A stretch of DNA of 64,000 nt from the NCBI RefSeq assembly GCF_051020975.1, contig NW_027478166.1, forward strand, positions 9,859,501-9,923,500, in the 5' to 3' direction. The notes below the pieces were generated by a model, which was not told where the DNA came from, made no database searches, and saw only the letters and a list, made by a program, of their open reading frames with translations. This DNA comes from Osmia lignaria lignaria. Lineage: Eukaryota; Arthropoda; Insecta; Hymenoptera; Megachilidae. Shown piece after piece: positions 51,671-63,698 of this stretch. The position numbers and the translations under genes are program-made. How positions within the stretch are numbered: position 1 is the stretch's first letter; each line of letters begins with the position of its first letter.

Positions 51671-53330
51671 CCTTGGGATAAATCTGCAAATATCTCGGAA
51701 ACGAAGCGAGCTATGGCAAAATGTTAAGAGACCTCTTTTGTAGAGAATTAAGTTTCCTACTTTTTATCTTCTATGATATTTTTTGATCAGATGCGTAGTT
51801 CTCGAGATATATCAAGATATTGAAAAGTTCCGAAGCCGCGCCAACATAATAGAGATACAGAAACACCGTGGCCCTTTTCTTTGCGATAACTCTGCACTAT
51901 TGCGAGCTGCAAATGCCACTTCCAGCTTAGCTGTGAAGAAGAAGAACAACAAGAAGAAGAAATATCTCGAAATATGTCCGTCAGGCCCCTTCCCTTGAGA
52001 TAAATCTGCAAATATCTCGGAAACGAAGCGAGCTATGGCAAAATGTTAAGAGACCTTTCTTGTAGAGAATTAAGTTTCCTACTTTTTATGTTCTATGATA
52101 TTTTTTGATCAGATGCGTAGTTCTCGAGATATATCAAGATATTTAAAAGTTCCGAAGCCGCACCAACATAATAGAGATACAGAAACACCGTGGCCCTTTT
52201 CTTTGCGATAACTCTGCACTATTGCGAGCTGCAAATGCCACTTCCAGCTTAGCTGTGCAGAAGAAGAACAACAAGAAGAAGAAATATCTCGAAATATGTC
52301 CGTCAGGCCCCTTCCCTTGAGATAAATCTGCAAATATCTCGGAAACGAAGCGAGCTATGGCAAAATGTTAAGAGACCTTTTTTGTACAGAATTATCTTTC
52401 CTACAATTTACGTTCTCCGATATTTTTTGATCAGAAGCGTAGTTTTCGAGATATATCGAGATATTTAAAAGTTCCGAAGCCGCACCAACATAATAGAGAT
52501 ACAGAAACACCGTGGCCCCTTTCTTTGAGATAACTCTGCACTATTGCGACCTGCAAATGCCACTTCCAGCTTAGCTGTGCAGAAGAAGAACAACAAGAAG
52601 AAGAAATATCTCGAAATATGTCCGTCAGGCCCCTTCCCTTGAGATAAATCTGCAAATATCTCGGAAACGAAGCGAGCTATGGCAAAATGTTAAGAGACCT
52701 TTTTTGTAGAGAATTAAGTTTCCTACTTTTTATGTTGTATGATATTTTTCGATCAGAGGCGTAGTTCTCGAGATATATCAAGATATTTAAAAGTTCCGAA
52801 GCCGCACCAACATAATAGAGATACAGAAACACCGTGGCCCCTTTCTTTGAGATAACTCTGCACCATTGCGAGCTGGAAATGCCACTTCCAGTTTAGCTGT
52901 GCAGAAGAAGAACAACAAGAAGAAGAAATATCTCGAAATATGTCCATCAGGACCCTTCCCTTGAGATAAATCTGCAAATATCTCGGAAACGAAGCGAGCT
53001 ATGGCAAAATGTTAAGAGACCTTTTTTGTAGAGAATTATGTTTCCTACAATTTATGTTCTATGATATTTTTTGATCAGAAGCGTAGTTTTCGAGATATAT
53101 CAAGATATTTAAAAGTTCCGAAGCCGCACCAACATAATAGAGATACAGAAACACCGTGGCCCCTTTCTTTGAGATAACTCTGCACTATTGCGAGCTGCAA
53201 ATGCCACTTCCAGCTTAGCTGTGCAGAAGAAGAACAACAAGAAGAAGAAATATCTCGAAATATGTCCGTCAGGCCCCTTCCCTTGAGATAAATCTGCAAA
53301 TATCTCGGAAACGAAGCGAGCTATGGCAAA
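51660..53330. repeat. Third partial 644-bp dimer copy, then mixed monomers
   Basis: 51660-52108 repeats the 46957-48244 markers (cttgggat, tatcttctatg, gccgcgccaac, agctgtgaagaag) after a within-monomer switch in the unit at 51465. The unit at 52431 is preceded by tacagaattatctttcc and tacgttctccgat. The unit at 52753 has gtccatcaggaccc, a variant frequent after 56.6 kb. Confidence 0.76.
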
Positions 53331-53620
53331 ATGTTAAGAGACCTTTTATGTAGAGAATTATGTTTCCTACTTTTTATGTTCTATGATATTTTTTGATCAG
53401 ACGCGTAGTTCTCGAGATATATCAAGATATTTAAAAGTTCCGAAGCCGCACCAACATAATAGAGATACAGAAACACCGTGGCCCCTTTCTTTGAGATGAC
53501 TCTGCACTATTGCGAGCTGCAAATGCCACTTCCAGCTTAGCTGTGCAGAAGAAGAACAACAAGAAGAAGAAATATCTCGAAATATGTCCGTCAGGCCCCT
53601 TCCCTTGAGATAAATCTGCA

Positions 53621-54890
53621 AATATCTCGGAAACGAAGCGAGCTATGGCAAAATGTTAAGAGACCTTTTTTGTAGAGAATTAAGTTTTCTACTTTTTATG
53701 TTCCATGATATTTTTTGATCAGATGCGTAGTTCTCGAGATATATCAAGATATTTAAAAGTTCCGAAGCTGCACCAACATAATAGAGATACAGAAACACCG
53801 TGGCCCCTTTCTTTGAGATAACTCTGCACTAGTGCGAGCCGCAAATGCCACTTCCAGCTTAGCTGTGCAGAAGAAGAACAACAAGAAGAAGAAATATCTC
53901 GAAATATGTCCGTCAGGCCCCTTCCCTTGAGATAAATCTGCAAATATCTCGGAAACGAAGCGAGCTATGGCAAAATGTTAAGAGACCTTTTTTGTAGAGA
54001 ATTAAGTTTCCGACTTTTTATGTTCTATGATATTTTTTGATCAGATGCGTAGATCTCGAGATATATCAAGATATTTAAAAGTTCCGAAGCCGCACCAACA
54101 TAATAGAGATACAGAAACACCGTGGCCCCTTTCTTTGAGATAACTCTGCACTATTGCGAGCTGCAAATGCCACTTCCAGCTTAGCTGTGCAGAAGAAGAA
54201 CAACAAGAAGAAGAAATATCTCGAAATATGTCCGTCAGGCCCCTTCCCTTGAGATAAATCTGCAAATATCTCGGAAACGAAGCGAGCTATGGCAAAATGT
54301 TAAGAGACCTTTTATGTAGAGAATTATGTTTCCTACTTTTTATGTTCTATGATATTTTTTGATCAGACGCGTAGTTCTCGAGATATATCAAGATATTTAA
54401 AAGTTCCGAAGCCGCACCAACATAATAGAGATACAGAAACACCGTGGCCCCTTTCTTTGAGATGACTCTGCACTATTGCGAGCTGCAAATGCCACTTCCA
54501 GCTTAGCTGTGCAGAAGAAGAACAACAAGAAGAAGAAATATCTCGAAATATGTCCGTCAGGCCCCTTCCCTTGAGATAAATCTGCAAATATCTCGGAAAC
54601 GAAGCGAGCAATGGCAAAATGTTAAGAGACCTTTTTTGTAGAGAATTATGTTTCCTACTTTTTATGTTCTATGATATTTTTTGATCGGATGCGTAGTTCT
54701 CGAAATATATCAAGATATTTAAAAGTTCCGAAGCCGCACCAACATAATAGAGATACAGAAACACCGTGGCCCCTTTCTTTGAGATAACTCTGCGCTATTG
54801 CGAGCTGGAAATGCCACTTCCATTTTAGCTGTGCAGAAGAAGAACAACAAGAAGAAGAAATATCTCGAAATATGTCCGTCAGGCACCTTC
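53621..54890. repeat. 3220-bp-spaced duplication, copy 2
   Basis: Same ordered markers as 50401-51670. The match ends near 54884, where this copy has caggcaccttcccttgag and the first copy has caggccccttcccttggg. Confidence 0.84.
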
Positions 54891-56294
54891 CCTTGAGATA
54901 AATCTGCAAATATCTCGGAAACGAAGCGAGCTAAGGCAAAATGTTCAGAGACCTTTTTTGTCGAGAATTAGGTTTCCTACTTTTTATGTTGTATGATATT
55001 TTTTGATCAGATGCGTAGTTCTCGAGATATATCGAGATATTTAAAAGTTCCGAAGCCGCACCAAGATAAAAGAGATACAGAAACACCGTGGCCTCTTTCT
55101 CTGAGATAACTCTGCACTATTGCGAGCTGCAAATGCCACTTCCAGCTTAGCTGTGCAGAAGAAGAACAACAAGAAGAAGAAGTATCTCGAAATATGTCCG
55201 TCAGGTACCTTCCCTTGAGATAAATCTGCAAATATCTCGGAAACGAAGCGAGCTAAGGCAAAATGTTAAGAGACCTTTTTTGTAGAGAATTAAGTTTCCT
55301 ACTTTTTATGTTGTATGATATTTGTTGATCAGATGCGTAGTTCTCGAGATATATCAAGATATTTAAAAGGTCCGAAGCCGCACCAACATAATAGAGATAC
55401 AGAAACACCGTGGCGCCTTTCTTTGAGATAACTCTGCAATATTGCGAGCTGCAAATGCCACTTCCAGCTTAACTGTGCAGAAGAAGAACAACAAGAAGAA
55501 GAAATAGCTCGAAATATGTCCGTCAGGCCCCTTCCCTTGAGATAAATCTGCAAATATCTCGGAAACGAAGCGAGCTATGGCAAAACGTTAAGAAACCTTT
55601 TTTGTAGAGAATTATGCTTCCTACAATTTATGTTGTATGATATTTTTTGATCAGAAGCGTAGTTTTCGAGATATATCGAGATATTTAAAAGTTCCGAAGC
55701 CGCACCAACATAATAGAGATACAGAAACACCGTGGCCCCTTTCTTTGAGATAACTCTGCACTATTGCGAGCTGCAAATGCCACTTTCAGCTTAGCTGTGC
55801 AGAAGAAGAACAACAAGAAGAAGAAATATCTCGAAATATGTCCGTTAGGCCCCATCCCTTGAGATAAATCTGCAAATATCTCGGAAACGAAGCGAGCTAT
55901 GGCAAAATGTTAAGAGACCTCTTTTGTAGAGAATTAAGTTTCCTACTTTTTATGTTTTATGATATTTTTCGATCAGATGCGTAGTTCTCGAGATATATCA
56001 AGATATTTAAAAGTTCCGAAGCCGCACCAACATAATAGAGATACAGAAACACCGTGGCCCCTTTCTTTGAGATAACTCTGCACTATTGCGAGCTGCAAAT
56101 GCCACTTCCAGCTTAGCTGTGCAGAAGAAGAACAACAAGCAGAAGAAATATCTCGAAATATGTCCGTCAGGCCCCTTCCCTTGAGATAAATCTGCAAATA
56201 TCTCGGAAACGAAGCGAGCTATGGCAAAATGTTAAGAGACCTCTTTTGTAGAGAATTAAGTTTCCTACTTTTTATGTTCTATGATATTTTTCGA
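54891..56294. repeat. Divergent monomers rich in private changes
   Basis: Changes noticed only here include gagctaaggc (two neighbouring units), gtcgagaattagg, accaagataaaagag, gcctctttctctgag, caggtacctt, atttgttgatcag, aaaaggtccg, accgtggcgcc and gaaatagctcg. The unit at 55329 therefore differs from its neighbours more than units in the 32-48 kb region differ from theirs. Confidence 0.72.
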
Positions 56295-58548
56295 TCAGAT
56301 GCGTAGTTCTCGAGATATATCAAGATATTTAAAAGTTCCGAAGCCGCACCAACATAATAGAGATACAGAAACACCGTGGCCCCTTTCTTTGAGATAACTC
56401 TGCACCATTGCGAGCTGCAAATGCCACTTCGAGCTTAGCTGTGCAGAAGAAGAACAACAAGAAGAAGAAATATCTCGAGATATGTCCGTCAGACCCCTTC
56501 CCTTGAGATAAATCTGCAAATAACTCGGAAACGAAGCGAGCTATGGCAAAATGTTAAGAGACCTTTTTTGTAGAGAATTATGTTTCCTACAATTTACGTT
56601 CTCTGATATTTTTTGATCAGAAGCGTAGTTTTCGAGATATATCGGGATATTTGAAAGTTCCGAAGCCGCACCAACATAATAGAGATACAGAAACACCGTG
56701 GCCCCTTTCTTTGAGATAACTGTGCACGATTGCGAGCTGGAAATACCACTTCCAGTTTAGCTGTGCAGAAGAAGAACAACAAGAAGAAGAAATATCTCGA
56801 AATATGTCCATCAGGACCCTTCCCTTGAGATAAATCTGCAAATATCTCGGAAACGAAGCGAGCTATGGCAAAATGTTAAGACACCTTTTTTGTAGAGAAT
56901 TATGTTTCCAAGAATTTATGTTCCATGATATTTTTCGATCAGATGCGTAGTTCTCGAGATATATCAAGATATTTAAAAGTTCCGAAGCCGCACCAACATA
57001 ATAGAGATACAGAAACACCGTGGCCCCTTTCTTTGAGATAACTCTGCACGATTGCGAGCTGGAAATGCCAGTTCCAGTTTAGCTGTGCAGAAGAAGAACA
57101 ACAAGAAGAAGAAATATCTCGAAATATGTCCGTCAGGACCCTTCCCTTGAGATAAATCTGCAAATATCTCGGAAACGAAGCGAGCTATGGCAAAACGTTA
57201 AGAGACCTTTTTTGCAGAGAATTATGTTTCCTACAATTTATGTTCTACGATATTTTTTGATCAGAAGCGTAGTTTTCGAGATATATCGAGATATTGAAAA
57301 GTTCCGAAGCCGCACCAACATAATAGAGATACAGAAACACCGTGGCCCCTTTCTTTGAGATAACTCTGCACTATTGCAAGCTGCAAATGCCACTTCCAGC
57401 TTAGCTGTGCAGAAGAAGAACAACAAGAAGAAGAAATATCTCGAAATATGTCCGTTAGGCCCCTTCCCTTGAGATAAATCTGCAAATATCTCGGAAACGA
57501 AGCGAGCTATGGCAAAACGTTAAGAGACCTTTTTTGTAGAGAATTAAGTTTCCTACTTTTTATGTTCTATGATATTTTTTGATCAGATGCGCAGTTCTCG
57601 AGATATATCAAGATATTTAAAAGTTAAGAAGCCGCACCAACATAATAGAGATACAGAAACACCGTGGCCCCTTTCTTTCAGATAACTATGAACTATTGCG
57701 AGCTGGAAATGCCACTTCCAATTTAGCTGTGCAGAAGAAGAACAACAAGAAGAAGAAATATCTCGAAATATGTCCATCAGGACCCTTCCCTTGAGATAAA
57801 TCTGCAAATATCTCGGAAACGAAGCGAGCTATGGCAAAATGTTAAGAGACCTTTTTTGTAGAAAATTATGTTTCCTACAATTTATGTTCTATGATATTTT
57901 TTGATCAGAAGCGTAGTTTTCGAGATATATCGAGATATTTAAAAGTTCCGAAGCCGCACCAACATAATAGAGATACAGAAACACCGTGGCCCCTTTCTTT
58001 GAGATAACTCTGCACCATTGCGAGCTGCAAATGCCACTTCGAGCTTAGCTGTGCAGAAGAAGAACAACAAGAAGAAGAAATATCTCGAGATATGTCCGTC
58101 AGACCCCTTCCCTTGAGATAAATCTGCAAATATCTCGGAAACGAAGCGAGCTATGGCAAAATGTTAAGAGACCTTTTTTGTAGAGAATTATGTTTCCTAC
58201 AATTTACGTTCTCTGATATTTTTTGATCAGAAGCGTAGTTTTCGAGATATATCGGGATATTTGAAAGTTCCGAAGCCGCACCAACATAATAGAGATACAG
58301 AAACACCGTGGCCCCTTTCTTTGAGATAACTGTGCACGATTGCGAGCTGGAAATACCACTTCCAGTTTAGCTGTGCAGAAGAAGAACAACAAGAAGAAGA
58401 AATATCTCGAAATATGTCCATCAGGACCCTTCCCTTGAGATAAATCTGCAAATATCTCGGAAACGAAGCGAGCTATGGCAAAATGTTAAGAGACCTTTTT
58501 TGTAGAGAATTAAGTTTCCTACTTTTTATGTTCTATGATATTTTTCGA
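56295..58548. repeat. 1610-bp-spaced duplication
   Basis: 56295-56938 and 57905-58548 share gcaccattgcgagc, cttcgagcttagc, ctcgagatatgtcc, tacgttctctgat, atcgggatatttgaaag, aactgtgcacgattg, gaaataccac and gtccatcaggaccc. The first copy differs by taactcggaaacg (about 56521) and gttaagacacc (about 56875). Confidence 0.82.
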
Positions 58549-59192
58549 TCAGATGCGTAGTTCTCGAGATATATCAAGATATTTAAAAGTTCCGAAGCCG
58601 CACCAACATAATAGAGATACAGAAACACCGTGGCCCCTTTCTTTGAGATAACTCTGCACGATTGCGAGCTGGAAATGCCACTTCCAGTTTAGCTGTGCAG
58701 AAGAAGAACAACAAGAAGAAGAAATATCTCGAAATATGTCCGTTAGGCCCCTTCCCTTGAGATAAATCTGCAAATATCTCGGAAACGAAGCGAGCTATGG
58801 CAAAACGTTAAGAGACCTTTTTTGTAGAGAATTAAGTTTCCTACTTTTTATGTTCTATAATATTTTTTGATCAGATGCGTAGTTCTCGAGATATATCAAG
58901 ATATTTAAAAGTTAAGAAGCCGCACCAACATAATAGAGATACAGAAACACCGTGGCCCCTTTCTTTCAGATAACTATGAACTATTGCGAGCTGGAAATGC
59001 CACTTCCAATTTAGCTGTGCAGAAGAAGAACAACAAGAAGAAGAAATATCTCGAAATATGTCCATCAGGACCCTTCCCTTGAGATAAATCTGCAAATATC
59101 TCGGAAACGAAGCGAGCTATGGCAAAATCTTAAGAGACCTTTTTTGTAGAAAATTATGTTTCCTACAATTTATGTTCTATGATATTTTTTGA
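57583..59192. repeat. 1288-bp-spaced duplication
   Basis: Units at 57583 and 58871 both have aaaagttaagaagccgc (a change in the otherwise conserved gttccgaagc), tttctttcagataac, tatgaactattg and cttccaatttagc. They are four monomers apart. Confidence 0.82.
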
Positions 59193-62100
59193 TCAGAAGC
59201 GTAGTTTTCGAGATATATCGAGATATTTAAAAGTTCCGAAGCCGCACCAACATAATAGAGATACAGAAACACCGTGGCCCCTTTCTTTGGGATAACTCTG
59301 CACTATTGCGAGCTGGAAATGCCACTTCCAGTTTAGCTGTGCAGAAGAAGAACAACAAGAAGAAGAAATATCTCGAAATATGTCCGTCAGGACCCTTCCC
59401 TTGAGATAAATCTGCAAATATCTCGGAAACGAAGAGAGCTATGGCAAAACGTTAAGAGACCTTTTTTGTAGAGAATTAAGTTTCCTACTTTTTATGTTCT
59501 ATGATATTTCTCGATCAGAATGCGTAGTTCTCGAGATATATCAAGATATTTAAAAGTTCCGAAGCCGCACCAACATAATAGAGATACAGAAACACCGAGG
59601 CCCCTTTCTTTGAGATAACTCTGCACGATTGCGAGCTGGAAATGCCACTTCCAGTTTAGCTGTGCAGAAGAAGAACAACAAGAAGAAGAAATATCTCGAA
59701 ATATGTCCATCAGGACCCTTCCCTTGAGATAAATCTGCAAATATCTCGGAAACGAAGCGAGCTATGGCAAAATGTGAAGAGACCTTTTTTGTAGAGAATT
59801 ATGTTTCCTACAATTTATGTTCTATGATATTTTTTGATCAGACGCGTAGTTTTCGAGATATATCGAGATATTTAAAAGTTCCGAAGCCGCACCAACATAA
59901 TAGAGATACAGAAACACCGTGGCCCCTTTCTTTGGGATAACTCTGCACTATTGCGAGCTGGAAATGCCACTTCCAGTTTAGCTGTGCAGAAGAATAACAA
60001 CAAGAAGAAGAAATATCTCGAAATATGTCCGTCAGGCCCCTTCCCTTGAGATAAATCTGCAAATATCTCGGAAACGAAGCGGGCTATGGCAAAATGTTAA
60101 GAGACCTTTTTTGTAGAGAATTAAGTTTCCTACTTTTTATGTTCTATGATATTTTTTGATCAGATGCGTAGTTCTCCAGATATATCAAGATATTTAAAAG
60201 TTCCGAAGCCGCACCAACATAATACAGATACAGAAACACCGTGGCCCCTTTCTTTGAGATAACTCTGCAGTATTGCGAGCTGCAAATGCCACTTCCAGCT
60301 TAGCTGTGCAGAAGAAGAACAACAAGAAGATGAAATATCTCGAAATATGTCCGTCAGGCCCCTTCCCTTGAGATGTATCTGCAAATATCTCGGAAACGAA
60401 GCGAGCTATGGCAAAATGATAAGAGACCTTTTTTGTAGAGAATTATGTTTCCTACAATTTATGTTGTATGATATTTTTTGATTAGAAGCGTAGTTTTCGA
60501 GATATATCAAGATATTTAAAAGTTCCGAAGCCGCACCAACATAATAGAGATACAGAAACACCGTGGCCCCTTTCTTTGAGATAACTCTGCACTTGTGCGA
60601 GCCGCAAATGCCACTTCCAGCTTAGCTGTGCAGAAGAAGATCAACAAGACGAAGAAATATCTCGAAATATGTCCGTCAGGCCCCTTCCCTTGAGATAAAT
60701 CTGCAAATATCTCGGAAACGAAGCGAGCTATGGCAAAATGTTAAGAGACCTTTTTTGTAGAGAATTAAGTTTCCTACTTTTTATGTTCTATGATATTTTC
60801 TGATCAGATGCGTAGATCTCGAGATATATCAAGATATTTAAAAGTTCCGAAGCCGCACCAACATAATAGAGATACAGAAACACCGTGGCCCCTTTCTTTG
60901 AGATAGCTCTGCACTATTGCGAGCTGCAAATGCCACTTCCAGCTTAGCTGTGCAGAAGAAGAACAACTAGAAGAAGAAATATCTCGAAGTATGTCCGTCA
61001 GGCCCCTTCCCTTGAGATAAATCTGCAAATATCTCGGAAACGAAGCGAGCTATGGCAAAATGTTAAGAGACCTTATTTGTAGAGAATTAAGTTTTCTACT
61101 TTTTATGTTCCATGATATTTTTTGATCGGATGCGTAGTTCTCGAGATATATCAAGATATTTAAAAGTTCCGAAGCTGCACCAACATAATAGAGATACAGA
61201 AACACCGTGGCCCCTTTCTTTGAGATAACTCTGCACTAGTGCGAGCCGCAAATGCCACTTCCAGCTTAGCTGTGCAGAAGAAGAACAACAAGAAGAAGAA
61301 ATATCTCGAAATATGTCCGTCAGGCCCCTTCCCTTGAGATAAATCTGCAAATATCTCGGAAACGAAGCGAGCTATGGCAAAATGTTAAGAGACCTTTTTT
61401 GTAGAGAATTAAGTTTCCTACTTTTTATGTTCTATGATATTTTTTGATCAGATGCGTAGTTCTCGAGATATATCAAGATATTTAAAAGTTCCGAAGCCGC
61501 ACCAACATAATAGAGATACAGAAACACCGTGGCCCCTTTCTTTGAGATAACTCTGCACTATTGCGAGCTGCAAATGCCACTTCAAGCTTAGCTGTGCAGA
61601 AGAAGAACAACAAGAAGAAGAAATATCTCGAAATATGTCCGTTAGGCCCCATCCCTTGAGATATATCTGCAAATATCTCGGAAACGAAGCGAGCTATGGC
61701 AAAATGGTCAGAGACCTTTTTTGTAGAGAATTATGTTTCCTACAATTTATGTTCTATGATATTTTTTGATCAGAAGCGTAGTTTTCGAGATATATCGAGA
61801 TATTTAAAAGTTCCGAAGCCGCACCAACATAATAGAGATACAGAAACACCGTGGCCCCTTTCTTTGAGATAACTCTGCACTATTGCGAGCTGGAAATGCC
61901 ACTTCCAGTTTAGCTGTGCAGAAGAAGAACAACAAGAAGAAGAAATATCTCGAAATATGTCCGTCAGGCCCCTTCCCTTGAGATAAATCTGCAAATATCT
62001 CGGAAACGAAGCGAGCTATGGCAAAATGTTAAGAGACCTTTTTTGTAGAGAATTAAGTTTCCTACTTTTTATGTTCTATGATATTTTTTGATCAGATGCG

Positions 62101-63057
62101 TAGTTCTCGAGATATATCAAGATATTTAAAAGTTCCGAAGCCGCACCAACATAATAGAGATACAGAAACACCGTGGCCCCTTTCTTTGAGATAACTCTGC
62201 ACTATTGCGAGCTGCAAATGCCACTTCAAGCTTAGCTGTGCAGAAGAAGAACAACAAGAAGAAGAAATATCTCGAAATATGTCCGTTAGGCCCCATCCCT
62301 TGAGATATATCTGCAAATATCTCGGAAACGAAGCGAGCTATGGCAAAATGTTAAGAGACCTTTTTTGTAGAGAATTATGTTTCCTACAATTTATGTTCTA
62401 TGATATTTTTTGATCAGAAGCGTAGTTTTCGAGATATATCGAGATATTTAAAAGTTCCGAAGCCGCACCAACATAATAGAGATACAGAAACACCGTGGCC
62501 CCTTTCTTTGAGATAACTCTGCACTATTGCGAGCTGGAAATGCCACTTCCAGTTTAGCTGTGCAGAAGAAGAACAACAAGAAGAAGAAATATCTCGAAAT
62601 ATGTCCTTCAGGCCCCTTCCCTTGAGATAAATCTGCAAATATCTCGGAAACGAAGCGGGCTATGGCAAAATGTTAAGAGACCTTTTTTGTAGAGAATTAA
62701 GTTTCCTACTTTTTATGTTCTATGATATTTTTTGATCAGATGCGTAGTTCTCGAGATATATCAAGATATTTAAAAGTTCCGAAGCCGCACCAACATAATA
62801 GAGATACAGAAACACCGTGGCCCCTTTCTTTGAGATAACTCTGCACTATTGCGAGCTGGAAATGCCACTTCCAGTTTAGCTGTGCAGAAGAAGAACAACA
62901 AGAAGAAGAAATATCTCGAAATATGTCCGTCAGGCCCGTTACTTTGAGCTGAATCTGCAAATATCTCGGAAACGAAGCGATTTATGGCAAAATGTTAAGA
63001 GACGTTTTTTGTAGAGAATTATGTTTCCTACAATTTATGTTCTATGATATTTTTTGA
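59193..63057. repeat. Monomers with local dimer pattern at 61.4-62.7 kb
   Basis: Units at 61448 and 62092 share cacttcaagcttagc and ccccatcccttgag. Units at 61770 and 62414 share gctggaaatgcc and the cagaagcgtagtttt haplotype. This is a 644-bp dimer. Singletons include gaagaataacaac (about 59994), gattag (about 60481), aagatcaacaagacg (about 60638) and gttactttgagctgaatc (about 62939). Confidence 0.75.
59515..59837. repeat. 323-bp monomer with 1-bp insertion
   Basis: Reads gatcagaatgcgtag instead of gatcagatgcgtag at its start and is preceded by atatttctcgatcag. The later unit starts move one base downstream. Confidence 0.87.
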
Positions 63058-63376
63058 TCAGAAGCGTAGTTTTCGAGATATATCGAGATATTTAAAAGTT
63101 CCGAAGCCGCACCAACATAATAGAGATACAGAAACACCGTGGCCCATTGCTTTGAGATAACTCTGCACTAGTGCGAGCCGCAAATGCCACTTCCAGCTTA
63201 GCTGTGCAGAAGAAGAACAACAAGAAGAAATATCTCGAAATATGTCCGTCAGGCCCCTTCCCTTGAGATAAATCTGCAAATATCTCGGAAACGAAGCGAG
63301 CTATGGCAAAATGTTAACAGACCTTTTTTGTAGAGAATTAAGTTTCCTACTTTTTATGTTCTATGATATTTTTTGA
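63058..63376. repeat. 319-bp monomer with 3-bp deletion
   Basis: The GAA/CAA tract is one triplet shorter (aacaacaagaagaaatatc near 63224). The unit also has cccattgctttgag and gttaacagacc. This is the only triplet-length change noticed in the window. Confidence 0.87.
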
Positions 63377-63698
63377 TCAGATGCGTAGATCTCGAGATAT
63401 ATCAAGATATTTAAAAGTTCCTAAGCCGCACCAACATAATAGAGATACAGAAACACCGTGGCCCCTTTCTTTGAGATAACTCTGCACTATTGCGAGCTGC
63501 AAGTGCCACTTCCAGCTTAGCTGTGCAGAAGAAGAACAACTAGAAGAAGAAATATCTCGAAACATGTCCGTCAGTCCCCTTCCCTTGAGATAAATCTGCA
63601 AATATCTCGGAAACGAAGCGAGCTATGGCAAAATGTTAAGAGACCTTTTTTGTAGAGAATCATGTTTCCTACAATTTATGTTCTATGATATTCTTTGA

